A stretch of DNA of 6,717 nt. It comes from an uncultured Lachnospiraceae bacterium (GTDB lineage: Bacteria; Bacillota; Clostridia; Lachnospirales; Lachnospiraceae). The notes under the pieces are model-generated. The model searched no databases and was not told the origin of the DNA. It saw only the letters and a list, made by a program, of their open reading frames with translations. Below are positions 1 through 6,581 of this stretch, piece by piece. Position numbers and translations under genes: made by a program. The stretch lies in contig CADBTX010000028.1 of the NCBI GenBank assembly GCA_902797705.1, positions 1-6,717 of the forward strand, written 5' to 3'. Positions within the stretch are counted from its first letter, which is position 1. Every line of letters begins with the position of its first letter.

Positions 1-54
1 AAAGCAGAAAAATTAACGGCTCACGCCAATTCCATCGCAGTGAGATTTGATTAA
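1..54 (+). CDS. hisD: Histidinol dehydrogenase, C-terminal end only (partial)
   Basis: Frame 1 is open from the window edge to a TAA and encodes the last 17 residues, KAEKLTAHANSIAVRFD. The LTAHxNxxxxR pattern is the hallmark C-terminus of histidinol dehydrogenase, the enzyme that oxidises L-histidinol to histidine in two NAD-dependent steps. Only the tail is visible, so no catalytic residue can be checked. The stop codon lies inside the ribosome binding site of hisB, 13 nt before its start, which fits co-transcription of hisD and hisB. The assignment rests on this short motif plus the his-operon context. Confidence 0.78.
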   Translation, partial: KAEKLTAHANSIAVRFD

Positions 55-61
55 AGGGAGG
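53..61 (+). promoter_or_regulatory. Ribosome binding site of hisB
   Basis: AAAGGGAGG, a near-perfect Shine-Dalgarno sequence, lies 6 nt before the ATG at 68. It fixes the hisB start there and not at the upstream in-frame TTG at 47, which lies before this site. It overlaps the hisD stop codon. Confidence 0.85.
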
Positions 62-67
62 TATCAT

Positions 68-655
68 ATGAGCAGGACAGGGGAGATAAAGAGAAAAACA
101 AAAGAAACTGATATCACCTGTTCCCTGGAGCTTGACGGCAGCGGAAAGGCCGACATCGATACCGGAGTCGGCTTCTTTGACCATATGCTGGAGGGCTTCG
201 CAAAGCACGGTTTATTTGATCTCAGCCTTAAATGCAAGGGGGATCTAAAGGTGGACTGCCATCACACCATAGAGGACTGCGGGATAGTCCTGGGGCAGGC
301 CATAAAGGAAGCTCTCTCTGACAAGAGCGGCATAAAGAGATTCGGATACTTCATCCTTCCCATGGATGAGGCGCTGGTCCTTACTTCCATAGACCTTTCG
401 GGAAGACCCTATCTCTCCTTTGATATGGATTTTAATACAGAGAGATGCGGGGAAATGGATACGGAGATGTGCCGTGAATTTTTCTACGCTGTGAGCTACA
501 GCGGGGAAATGGCTCTCCATATCAGGAAGTTAAGCGGAATGAACGACCACCATATTATGGAGGCTGCGTTTAAATCCTTTGCAAAATCCCTTTGCGAAGC
601 GGTTTCATTTGATGAGAGGATAAGCGGGGTGCTGTCCACAAAAGGAGTATTATGA
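68..655 (+). CDS. hisB: Imidazoleglycerol-phosphate dehydratase
   Basis: This enzyme catalyses dehydration of imidazole glycerol phosphate to imidazole acetol phosphate, step 7 of histidine synthesis, in the cytoplasm. The protein is 195 residues, the usual length of the monofunctional bacterial enzyme; there is no fused histidinol-phosphatase domain. The two manganese-binding repeats are intact: GVGFFDHML (33-41, His39) with DCHHTIED (63-70, His65, His66, Glu69), and the second copy [13 protein letters not shown] (157-169, His161, His162, Glu165). MDEAL (99-103) is also typical. The C-terminal motif reads VLSTKG where VPSTKG is the common form, a small deviation. The ATG at 68 has an excellent ribosome binding site. 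The stop overlaps the next start as ATGA, so translation of hisB and hisIE is probably coupled. Confidence 0.96.
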   Translation: MSRTGEIKRKTKETDITCSLELDGSGKADIDTGVGFFDHMLEGFAKHGLFDLSLKCKGDLKVDCHHTIEDCGIVLGQAIKEALSDKSGIKRFGYFILPMDEALVLTSIDLSGRPYLSFDMDFNTERCGEMDTEMCREFFYAVSYSGEMALHIRKLSGMNDHHIMEAAFKSFAKSLCEAVSFDERISGVLSTKGVL

Positions 656-1971
656 GCGTTGATTATAAAAAGATAATCCCCAGCATGTTCATAAAGGAGG
701 GGAGATCGGTAAAGTGGTTCGGCGGAAAGGCCACGGGGGAGGATCCCTTAAGCCTCGCCATGGATTATTCAAATCACGGGGCGGATTCCATCATAATCTT
801 TGATCTTTCCGAAAATGATGACGAGCATGAACAGAATCTGGGCCTTATAAAGAACATCTGTGCCTCGATCGACATACCTGTCATCGGTGCAGGAAATGTA
901 AAGCGGCTGGAGGATATAAAGAAGCTCCTCTATGCAGGCTGCCGGATGGCGGCTCTCAATTTCAAGAAGCCGGAAAATATCAGGCTTTCCGAGGAGGTCA
1001 GTACCCGTTTCGGGCGGGATCATATAGCGGCCTGTATCGATGATCCCTCCCAGCTTGAAAAGGGAAGGAATGAGATAAAGAATTACATCAACACACTTAT
1101 ACTTGTAAATGAGGACAATCTGGACGCCTCCGCGGACTGGGTGGACAGGGCCTGCAGCAATAACGCCAATCCCATATCCGTAGGCTTTGTACCCTTATTC
1201 CACAAGAAGTCCTTCCACGAGCTGGCGGCGGTTTTAAGGAACTATTCGGTACAGGGTGTGAGCGGAGGGGATATCAATGAAAACCCCGTAAACTTCATGG
1301 ACTTTAAGAGGCAGTGCAAGGGTCTCGGAATTTCCGTAAATACCTTTGAGAGCAGCCTTACCTTTGATGATTTCAAGCTGAATTCCGATGGCATGGTGCC
1401 TGTGATCGTTCAGGATTATAAGACGGACGAGGTGCTGATGTTAGCGTATATGGACAGGGAGGCCTACGACAGGACCATTGAGACCGGTCTCATGCACTAC
1501 CACTCCAGAAGCCGGAACGAGCTCTGGAAGAAGGGAGAGACCAGCGGACACTTCCAGTATGTAAAGAGCCTGATCGCTGACTGCGACAACGATACCATCC
1601 TGGCAAAGGTGCTTCAGATCGGGGCCGCCTGCCACACGGGGAAGCGCTCCTGCTTCTTTAACACCATGCTAAAGAAGGAGTATGACGACGCCAATCCCTT
1701 AAAGGCCTTTGAGAGGGAATACAATACCATTCTGGACAGGAAGGCTCACCCCAAGGAGGGATCCTATACAAATTATCTCTTTGACAAGGGCATAGACAAG
1801 ATCCTTAAAAAGGTGGGAGAGGAATGTACGGAGATCATCATCGCCGCAAAGAATCCGAACCCCGAGGAGATAAAGTATGAGATGGCGGATTTCCTCTATC
1901 ACGCCATGGTGCTCATGGTGGAAAAGGGCGTGACCTGGGATGAGATAACCAAGGAGATAAATTCGAGGTAA
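652..1971 (+). CDS. hisIE: Bifunctional phosphoribosyl-AMP cyclohydrolase / phosphoribosyl-ATP pyrophosphatase with N-terminal degenerate HisA/HisF-like barrel
   Basis: HisE hydrolyses phosphoribosyl-ATP to phosphoribosyl-AMP and HisI opens the adenine ring, steps 2 and 3 of histidine synthesis. At 439 residues this is about twice an ordinary HisIE (about 200). Residues 1-230 resemble a HisA/HisF (beta/alpha)8 barrel: [12 protein letters not shown] matches the HisF start, GAD..IIFDL (43-51) and [16 protein letters not shown] (73-88) follow, and [13 protein letters not shown] (218-230) matches the HisF C-terminus. The first catalytic Asp of HisF is replaced by Phe13, though IAACID (125-130) keeps an Asp at the second site. 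Residues 240-336 are HisI, with [16 protein letters not shown], the zinc/metal motifs DCDND (310-314) and ACHTGKRSC (326-334). Residues 350-439 are HisE, with KVGEE (387-391) and EMADFLYH (410-417). The HisI and HisE halves look fully active; the barrel is probably non-catalytic (inference). The ATG overlaps the hisB stop, with AAAGGAG 4 nt upstream. Confidence 0.93.
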   Translation: MSVDYKKIIPSMFIKEGRSVKWFGGKATGEDPLSLAMDYSNHGADSIIIFDLSENDDEHEQNLGLIKNICASIDIPVIGAGNVKRLEDIKKLLYAGCRMAALNFKKPENIRLSEEVSTRFGRDHIAACIDDPSQLEKGRNEIKNYINTLILVNEDNLDASADWVDRACSNNANPISVGFVPLFHKKSFHELAAVLRNYSVQGVSGGDINENPVNFMDFKRQCKGLGISVNTFESSLTFDDFKLNSDGMVPVIVQDYKTDEVLMLAYMDREAYDRTIETGLMHYHSRSRNELWKKGETSGHFQYVKSLIADCDNDTILAKVLQIGAACHTGKRSCFFNTMLKKEYDDANPLKAFEREYNTILDRKAHPKEGSYTNYLFDKGIDKILKKVGEECTEIIIAAKNPNPEEIKYEMADFLYHAMVLMVEKGVTWDEITKEINSR

Positions 1972-1979
1972 GGACGATA
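1965..1979 (+). promoter_or_regulatory. Shine-Dalgarno-like GAGG with probable non-canonical start (ATA or ACG) of the radical SAM gene
   Basis: GAGG (1965-1968) overlaps the end of hisIE and is followed at good spacing by ACG (1974, 5 nt) and ATA (1977, 8 nt). Both are in frame with the radical SAM protein and just after the hisIE stop (1969-1971). No ATG, GTG or TTG occurs in this frame between the upstream stop (1941-1943) and the GTG at 2079, yet the intervening codons encode the family's conserved N-terminus. Initiation on ATA or ACG, perhaps by reinitiation after the hisIE stop, is an inference. Confidence 0.45.
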
Positions 1980-3845
1980 AAGAAAACAGCATTAAGCGAA
2001 GAGCTTTTACTTTCAATAGAAAAACCGGAACGCTATATCGGGAATGAGATAAATGCGGTATTTAAGGACAGGGATCAGGTGGACATCCGTTTTGCCATCT
2101 GCTTTCCCGATGTCTATGAGATAGGCATGAGTCATCTCGGCATACAGATCCTCTATGACATGTTTAATAAGAGAGAGGATATATGGTGCGAGAGAGTCTA
2201 TTCTCCCTGGGTGGATCTGGATAAGGAAATGCGGGATAAGCATATCCCGCTTTTTGCGTTGGAATCACAGGATAATATAAAGGACTTTGATTTTCTGGGG
2301 ATCACCCTGCAGTATGAGATGTGCTACACCAATATACTGCAGATACTGGATCTCTCCATGATACCCCTTCTTTCAAAGGACAGGGGAGAAAAAGACCCCA
2401 TAGTCATCGGAGGCGGGCCCTGCACCTATAATCCGGAGCCCATAGCTGACTTTTTCGACATGTTCTATATAGGAGAAGGGGAAGAGAGCTATGACGCCCT
2501 TTTTGACCTCTATAAGGAATGTAAGAGGGAGGGGAGGAGCAGGAAGGAATTCCTTATAAAAGCCTCCGGGATAAAGGGTATCTATGTTCCGTCACTCTAT
2601 GAAACGGAGTATGAAGAGGACGGCACGCTGAAGCGTTTTTATCCGGTGGTTCCCGGTGTCCCGGAAAAGATAGTAAAGAATATAGTTACGGATATGGATG
2701 ATGTGGTTTATCCCGATAAACCCCTTGTTCCTTTTATTCAGGTGACCCAGGACAGGGCGGTCCTGGAGGTCATGAGAGGCTGTATAAGGGGATGCCGCTT
2801 CTGTCAGGCAGGGCAGATCTACAGGCCTGTACGGGAACGAAGCCTGGAATTCCTTAAGAAAAAGGCGGAGGCCATCCTTTCCTCCACGGGACAGGACGAG
2901 ATCACCCTCAGCTCCTTAAGTACCTCGGACTTCAGCGCCCTTAAGGAACTGGTGGATTTCCTCATAGAGGATTACAGGGACAGATATGTGAACATCTCCC
3001 TTCCAAGCCTTCGTATAGATGCTTTTTCTCTGGATATAATGAGCCGGGTGCAGGATGTAAAGAAGTCAAGTCTGACCTTCGCTGCGGAGGCCGGTTCCCA
3101 GAGAATGAGAAACGTGATAAATAAAGGCATTACGGAGGAGGACATAATGCGGGGCTCCGCCGAAGCCTTTAAGGGCGGCTGGAATAAGGTAAAGCTCTAC
3201 TTTATGCTGGGTCTTCCCTTTGAAACGGACAGCGACGTTCTGGAGATCGCCCACCTTTCCGACAGGGTGGCCATGAATTACTTTGATACGATCCCAAAGG
3301 AAGAGAGAAAGGGAGTAAGAGTCATGGTGAATTCCTCTGCCTCCTTCTTTATCCCGAAGCCCTTTACGCCCTTCCAGTGGGCAAAGATGGACAGCGCCGA
3401 AGAATTTCTAAGGAAGGCTAAGCTTCTTAAGGAAGAATTCAAGAATGAACTGAACCATAAGTCCTTAAGGTTCCAGTATCATGAGCATGAGATCTCGGAA
3501 CTGGAGGGAGTGCTGGCAAGAGGCGACAGGAGGCTCTGCGCAGTTATACTGGAAGCCTACAGAAGGGGCGCGATCTACGACAGCTGGTCGGAGATCTTTG
3601 TGCGCAGCCGCTGGGATGAAGCCTTCAGCGCCTGCAATATAGACAGGACCTTTTATACGGAACGGGAGAGGGATGTAAGGGAGATACTTCCCTGGGACTT
3701 TATCGATACCGGTGTTTCAAAGGACTTCCTGATAAAGGAGTGGGAGAAGGCAAGGGAAGGCATAGTGACTCCAAACTGCAGGGATAAGTGTTCCGGATGC
3801 GGAGCTGCAGGATTCGGGACCGGGGTATGCATGAGAAATGGCTGA
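1977..3845 (+). CDS. Radical SAM protein with N-terminal B12-binding-like domain (TIGR03960 family)
   Basis: This is a cytoplasmic radical S-adenosylmethionine enzyme of unknown substrate. Numbering from the GTG at 2079 (588 residues; add 34 for an ATA start at 1977), residues 1-140 form a cobalamin-binding-like domain (FPDVYEIGMSHLG, IVIGGGPCTYNPEP, IGEGEE) without the His of a base-off B12 motif. The radical SAM barrel carries the [4Fe-4S] motif CIRGCRFC (Cys235, Cys239, Cys242), AAEAGS (335-340) and YFMLGLPFET (374-383). The C-terminus has a further cysteine set, C-x3-C-x2-C-x9-C (567-584). The start is uncertain: codons 1980-2078 encode KKTALSEELLLSIEKPERYIG and on, which matches the usual N-terminus of this family, but no standard start codon precedes them. 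A GTG start at 2079, with AAGGA and AGGG upstream, is the fallback and would lose about 34 conserved residues. The gene ends in an 8 nt overlap with the next. Family homologues are usually paired with a DUF2344 protein, found here at 5779. Confidence 0.9.
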   Translation: MKKTALSEELLLSIEKPERYIGNEINAVFKDRDQVDIRFAICFPDVYEIGMSHLGIQILYDMFNKREDIWCERVYSPWVDLDKEMRDKHIPLFALESQDNIKDFDFLGITLQYEMCYTNILQILDLSMIPLLSKDRGEKDPIVIGGGPCTYNPEPIADFFDMFYIGEGEESYDALFDLYKECKREGRSRKEFLIKASGIKGIYVPSLYETEYEEDGTLKRFYPVVPGVPEKIVKNIVTDMDDVVYPDKPLVPFIQVTQDRAVLEVMRGCIRGCRFCQAGQIYRPVRERSLEFLKKKAEAILSSTGQDEITLSSLSTSDFSALKELVDFLIEDYRDRYVNISLPSLRIDAFSLDIMSRVQDVKKSSLTFAAEAGSQRMRNVINKGITEEDIMRGSAEAFKGGWNKVKLYFMLGLPFETDSDVLEIAHLSDRVAMNYFDTIPKEERKGVRVMVNSSASFFIPKPFTPFQWAKMDSAEEFLRKAKLLKEEFKNELNHKSLRFQYHEHEISELEGVLARGDRRLCAVILEAYRRGAIYDSWSEIFVRSRWDEAFSACNIDRTFYTERERDVREILPWDFIDTGVSKDFLIKEWEKAREGIVTPNCRDKCSGCGAAGFGTGVCMRNG

Positions 3846-4995
3846 GAACAGGATCGCGATCTTTAAATACTGCGGGGCACTGATGAGCGCAGGAATGGAG
3901 GACGGAAAGGTCCGGGATCTTTTATCCCGACCTTTACGGGAAAAGGAAGAACTGGAACCCGGGGATATCGTAAAGGGAAAGGTTGAGACGGTTCAGCCCA
4001 ATCTTAACGCTGCCTTTCTCATTTTGACTGACGGGGTCAGAGGCTTTATGGAGCTGTCCGGCAGAATATCAAAGCCGAAGCCCGGAGATGAGATCATAGT
4101 CCAGGTGGTAAAGGAAGCCTTCGGGGAAAAGGAGATGGTGGTGACTCCCTATTATTCCGTGGCCGGGAAATACCTTGCCCTGACCCATGGGAGAACCGGG
4201 GTGGGAGTCAGCAGGAAGATAGGGGATGAGAGAAAGGCTGAGCTTAAAAAGCTTGTAAATAAAAGGATCTCAACATTTAAAGATATAGGGGCCGTTATCC
4301 GCACCAAAGGGGAAAAGGCAGGGGATAACGAGATAGAAGAGGAATTTGACAGCCTGATCCAAAAAGTAATGGACATAAGAAAAAGGGCGGAGCATTCCGT
4401 CCCCTTTATCAGGCTTTACACAGCTCCTTCTCCGGAGTACGTGTTTTTAAGGGATCAAAGGGATGAAGTCAGTGACATCGTGACGGATGATCCTGAGATC
4501 TACAGCTCTCTAAAGGAGGAACTTAAGGGAGAGGAAGAGTTAAGGCCCCTTCTCAGGCTTTATAATGACGAATACCCCCTTGTCAAGCTCCTTCGCATTG
4601 AGAGCGCCGTTGATGAAGCACTTAAAAGGCAGGTATATCTTAAGAGCGGAGGCAATATCGTTATAGAGCAGACAGAAGCCTGTCATGTGATCGATGTGAA
4701 TTCCGGAAAAAACGTGAAGAAGATCTCCAAGGAAAAGCTTGCGCTTGAAACCAATCTGGAGGCCGTAAGAGAGGCCTTGAGGCAGGTGAGGATAAGGAAC
4801 TTAAGCGGCATGATATTGATCGACCTTATCAATATGAGCGGTATGGACTATATAAACCGGGTCATAGAGGAAATAAGGAACGAGCTGAAAAAGGACAGGT
4901 TAAAGGCGGAATTCATTGACATCACGGGACTTGGCATAGCCGAGATCACAAGGGAGAAGGAAAGGTTGACCTTAAGGGAGGTAATAAATGGTTGA
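3838..4995 (+). CDS. RNase E/G family endoribonuclease, short form without zinc-link
   Basis: This is a homologue of RNase G/E, single-strand-specific endoribonucleases that act in rRNA maturation and mRNA decay. Residues 40-105 hold an embedded S1 RNA-binding domain (GDIVKGKVETVQPNLNAAF, RGFMEL). The RNase-H-like and 5'-sensor region follows (YLALTHGRTGVGVSRKIGDER, 112-132; GAVIRTKG, 151-158). The DNase-I-like catalytic region has IDVNSGK (285-291) and GMILIDLINM (324-333), so the magnesium ligands equivalent to E. coli RNase E Asp303 and Asp346 appear as Asp286 and Asp329. The protein stops at 385 residues, just after LGIAEITREKERLTL, where the CPxC zinc-link and C-terminal small domain of RNase G (about 490 residues) would begin. 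No frameshifted continuation is apparent; the downstream sequence is immediately used by the next gene. The start overlaps the previous gene by 8 nt and has only a weak ribosome binding site, suggesting coupling. The symbol rng is plausible but not assigned because of the truncation. Confidence 0.9.
   Translation: MAENRIAIFKYCGALMSAGMEDGKVRDLLSRPLREKEELEPGDIVKGKVETVQPNLNAAFLILTDGVRGFMELSGRISKPKPGDEIIVQVVKEAFGEKEMVVTPYYSVAGKYLALTHGRTGVGVSRKIGDERKAELKKLVNKRISTFKDIGAVIRTKGEKAGDNEIEEEFDSLIQKVMDIRKRAEHSVPFIRLYTAPSPEYVFLRDQRDEVSDIVTDDPEIYSSLKEELKGEEELRPLLRLYNDEYPLVKLLRIESAVDEALKRQVYLKSGGNIVIEQTEACHVIDVNSGKNVKKISKEKLALETNLEAVREALRQVRIRNLSGMILIDLINMSGMDYINRVIEEIRNELKKDRLKAEFIDITGLGIAEITREKERLTLREVING
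4974..4981 (+). promoter_or_regulatory. Ribosome binding site of the nucleoside phosphorylase gene
   Basis: AAGGGAGG sits 6 nt before the ATG at 4988 and lies inside the last codons of the upstream RNase E/G gene. It supports that start and suggests strong independent initiation on top of the 8 nt overlap. Confidence 0.82.
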
Positions 4996-5782
4996 TTATA
5001 CAGAGGGCAGCGGAAAGCAGTATCATACTTCGGTTTCGCCGGAGGACATAGGGAAATACATAATCCTTCCCGGGGATCCGGGGAGGGTGGAAAAGATCGC
5101 ATCATACTTTGAGGATTCCCGTTTTGTGGCTTCAAACAGGGAATACACCACATATACGGGAAGGATCAACAATGTAAAGGTGAGCGCAGTGTCAACCGGT
5201 ATAGGGGGACCCAGCGCCGCCATTGCCTTAGAGGAACTGGTGAAATGCGGAGCCCATACCTTTATAAGGATAGGTACCTGCGGAGGGATGCAGGACAATG
5301 TTATGGGAGGCGATGTGATAATAGCCAGCGGTGCCGTAAGGATGGAGGGCACAAGCCGGGAATACGCTCCCATAGAGTATCCGGCGGTGGCGGACTATGA
5401 GGTGGTGCAGGCTCTGGGAGAAAAGGCATCGGAGATGAAATTATCGTGGCATGTGGGTGTGGTGCAGTCCAAGGATTCCTTCTTCGGACAGCATGAGCCG
5501 GATATAATGCCTGTATCCTATGAGTTAAAGGATAAGTGGGAGGCGTATATCAGAATGGGCTGCCTCGCCTCGGAAATGGAGACTGCGGCGCTGCTCACTG
5601 TGGGCCAGTTCCGAAAAGTGAGAGTGGGTGCCTGCTATCTCTGCCTCGCGAATCAGGAGAGGGCAAAGAAGGGCCTTGATAATCCTGTGGTCCATGACAT
5701 CGACCCCGCCATAAGGCTGGCGGTGAACGCTCTTTCGGCGCTTATTGAGAAGGACAGGGTAAAGGGAGAAAAGGCGGATTGA
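4988..5782 (+). CDS. Nucleoside phosphorylase, uridine phosphorylase-like (PNP/UDP family)
   Basis: The protein should catalyse phosphorolysis of a nucleoside to a free base and ribose-1-phosphate, a cytoplasmic salvage reaction. It has 264 residues, close to E. coli Udp (253). Phosphate-site elements are present: LPGDPGRVEKI (27-37, Arg33), the family signature STGIGGPSAAIALEEL (69-84) and FIRIGT (92-97, Arg94). The ribose-binding EMET motif is at 196-199. By alignment from memory, E. coli Udp recognises uracil through Gln and Arg in GQER; here the segment reads GQHEPD (167-172), keeping Gln168 but placing Glu170 where the Arg should be. The overall match is clearly to uridine phosphorylase over DeoD-type PNP, but base preference cannot be assured. 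The ATG has a near-perfect ribosome binding site and overlaps the upstream stop by 8 nt; the stop overlaps the next start as TTGA. Confidence 0.9.
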   Translation: MVDYTEGSGKQYHTSVSPEDIGKYIILPGDPGRVEKIASYFEDSRFVASNREYTTYTGRINNVKVSAVSTGIGGPSAAIALEELVKCGAHTFIRIGTCGGMQDNVMGGDVIIASGAVRMEGTSREYAPIEYPAVADYEVVQALGEKASEMKLSWHVGVVQSKDSFFGQHEPDIMPVSYELKDKWEAYIRMGCLASEMETAALLTVGQFRKVRVGACYLCLANQERAKKGLDNPVVHDIDPAIRLAVNALSALIEKDRVKGEKAD

Positions 5783-6516
5783 AGGAAGGAAACAGCTTAT
5801 TACGGATAAAGTTCTCAAAGCACGGCCTTATGAAATTCATAGGGCATCTTGATACCATGCGCTATTTTCAGAAATGTATACGCCGTGCGGGGTTAGATGC
5901 CGCCTATTCCGAGGGCTTTCATCCCCATCAGATAATGTCTTTCGCCCAGCCCCTTTCCGTGGGAGTCGAGAGTAACGGAGAGTACTTTGATCTGGAGGTC
6001 AGGAGTGTCACGGATTCTGCGGACATGATAAGAAGGATGAATGACACCGGAGCTGAAGGCATAGAGGTGCTGGATATGGTGCGTCTCCCTGAAAAGACGC
6101 CGAAGGCCATGGCCTCCGTATTTGCTGCGGACTACAGCGTATCCTTCCGTCCCGGACATGAACCGGAATGGGATATTTCTGCCGGGGTCCGTTTATTTAA
6201 GGACAGTCCCTCTGTTACTGTAAGGAAAAAAAGCAAAAAGCAGGTGAGGGAGATAGAACTTAAGGCGCTGGTCTATTCCCTTGAGATCCTTAAGGGTGAA
6301 GCGGGAAATCCCGTACTTTCCATGAGGCTCAATGCTTCCTCGGGAGAAAATGTAAAGCCCGCACTTTTGATAAGGACCCTAAGAGGCCTTGCCGATCCCG
6401 GATTCGATCCCGACAGAGATGAAGAATATCCTTTATTTACCTCACTTCTGATCACAAGGGAAGAGATCTTTGATAAGGATATGAAGCCTCTTATTGAAGC
6501 CGGGGTACTTTTTTAA
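5779..6516 (+). CDS. DUF2344 / TIGR03936 radical SAM-linked protein
   Basis: This is a cytoplasmic protein of unknown biochemical role, named because homologues are encoded next to, or fused to the C-terminus of, TIGR03960-type radical SAM proteins. Its 245 residues fit the family. Conserved features are at the N-terminus: LRIKFSKHGLMKFIGHLD (8-25), with MRYF..CIRRAGL following, and EGFHPHQIMSFAQPLSVGVES (45-65). The start is taken as TTG at 5779 because the conserved region begins at residue 8; the first ATG at 5830 would cut into it. GGGAG at 5764-5768 lies 10 nt upstream and the TTGA overlap with the phosphorylase stop suggests coupling. The expected partner, the radical SAM protein ending at 3845, is two genes upstream here and not adjacent. 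No transmembrane or signal sequence is seen. Confidence 0.9.
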   Translation: MKEGNSLLRIKFSKHGLMKFIGHLDTMRYFQKCIRRAGLDAAYSEGFHPHQIMSFAQPLSVGVESNGEYFDLEVRSVTDSADMIRRMNDTGAEGIEVLDMVRLPEKTPKAMASVFAADYSVSFRPGHEPEWDISAGVRLFKDSPSVTVRKKSKKQVREIELKALVYSLEILKGEAGNPVLSMRLNASSGENVKPALLIRTLRGLADPGFDPDRDEEYPLFTSLLITREEIFDKDMKPLIEAGVLF

Positions 6517-6523
6517 GAAAAAA

Positions 6524-6554
6524 TTAACTTTTATTGTATTTTATATGGTACAAT
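6524..6554 (+). promoter_or_regulatory. Putative extended -10 promoter upstream of the MBL-fold gene
   Basis: TGGTACAAT (6546-6554) is an extended -10 element (TGn followed by TACAAT, one mismatch from TATAAT). A TTAACT (6524-6529) lies 19 bp upstream as a weak -35, and the surroundings are strongly AT-rich compared with the flanking genes. A start site near 6561 would leave a leader of about 20 nt. This is a prediction from consensus only. Confidence 0.5.
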
Positions 6555-6574
6555 GAGCTCTTTTTCGCTATAAT
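6547..6574 (+). promoter_or_regulatory. Second putative promoter: perfect TATAAT 7 nt before the MBL-fold ATG
   Basis: A perfect TATAAT (6569-6574) lies 16 bp after GGTACA (6547-6552, 3 of 6 matches to TTGACA). Transcription would begin about 7 nt downstream, at or next to the A of the ATG at 6582, giving a leaderless mRNA. The -35 is weak, so this could be a chance hexamer; it overlaps the inverted repeat at 6566-6578. Confidence 0.4.
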
Positions 6575-6578
6575 AGCG
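6566..6578. repeat. Perfect inverted repeat CGCTA-TAA-TAGCG
   Basis: Two 5 bp arms flank a 3 nt centre that includes part of the TATAAT hexamer, ending 3 nt before the MBL-fold start codon. It could be an operator over the -10 box or, if transcribed from the upstream promoter, a small hairpin next to the start codon. It has no downstream T tract and so is not an intrinsic terminator. Confidence 0.5.
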
Positions 6579-6581
6579 GTT

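Noticed and set aside
47..67. In-frame TTG that would extend hisB by 7 residues
   Set aside because: The Shine-Dalgarno AAAGGGAGG lies after this TTG and 6 nt before ATG 68, and the 195-residue length from ATG 68 fits the family.
245..520. Minus-strand open frames opposite hisB, and similar ones opposite other genes (for example 1699-2016, 4848-5153, 5023-5373)
   Set aside because: They lie wholly or almost wholly opposite well-identified genes, resemble no known family, and reflect the codon bias of the plus strand.
652..1971. Possibility that the long hisIE is two genes (hisA or hisF plus hisIE) joined by a sequence error
   Set aside because: The frame is continuous through the junction near residue 230-240, and the barrel half has lost key active-site residues, so it is not a functional hisA/hisF merged by error.
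3883..3885. Alternative downstream ATG for the RNase E/G homologue
   Set aside because: It would drop the N-terminal RIAIF strand expected before the S1 domain and has no better ribosome binding site.
5830..5832. ATG as the start of the DUF2344 protein
   Set aside because: It would remove the conserved LRIKFSKHG segment; the TTG at 5779 keeps it and overlaps the upstream stop as TTGA.
6508..6523. T6-AAG-A6 inverted repeat at the end of the DUF2344 gene as a terminator
   Set aside because: The stem is made only of A-T pairs, overlaps the stop codon and is not followed by a clear T tract; it is too weak to call an intrinsic terminator.
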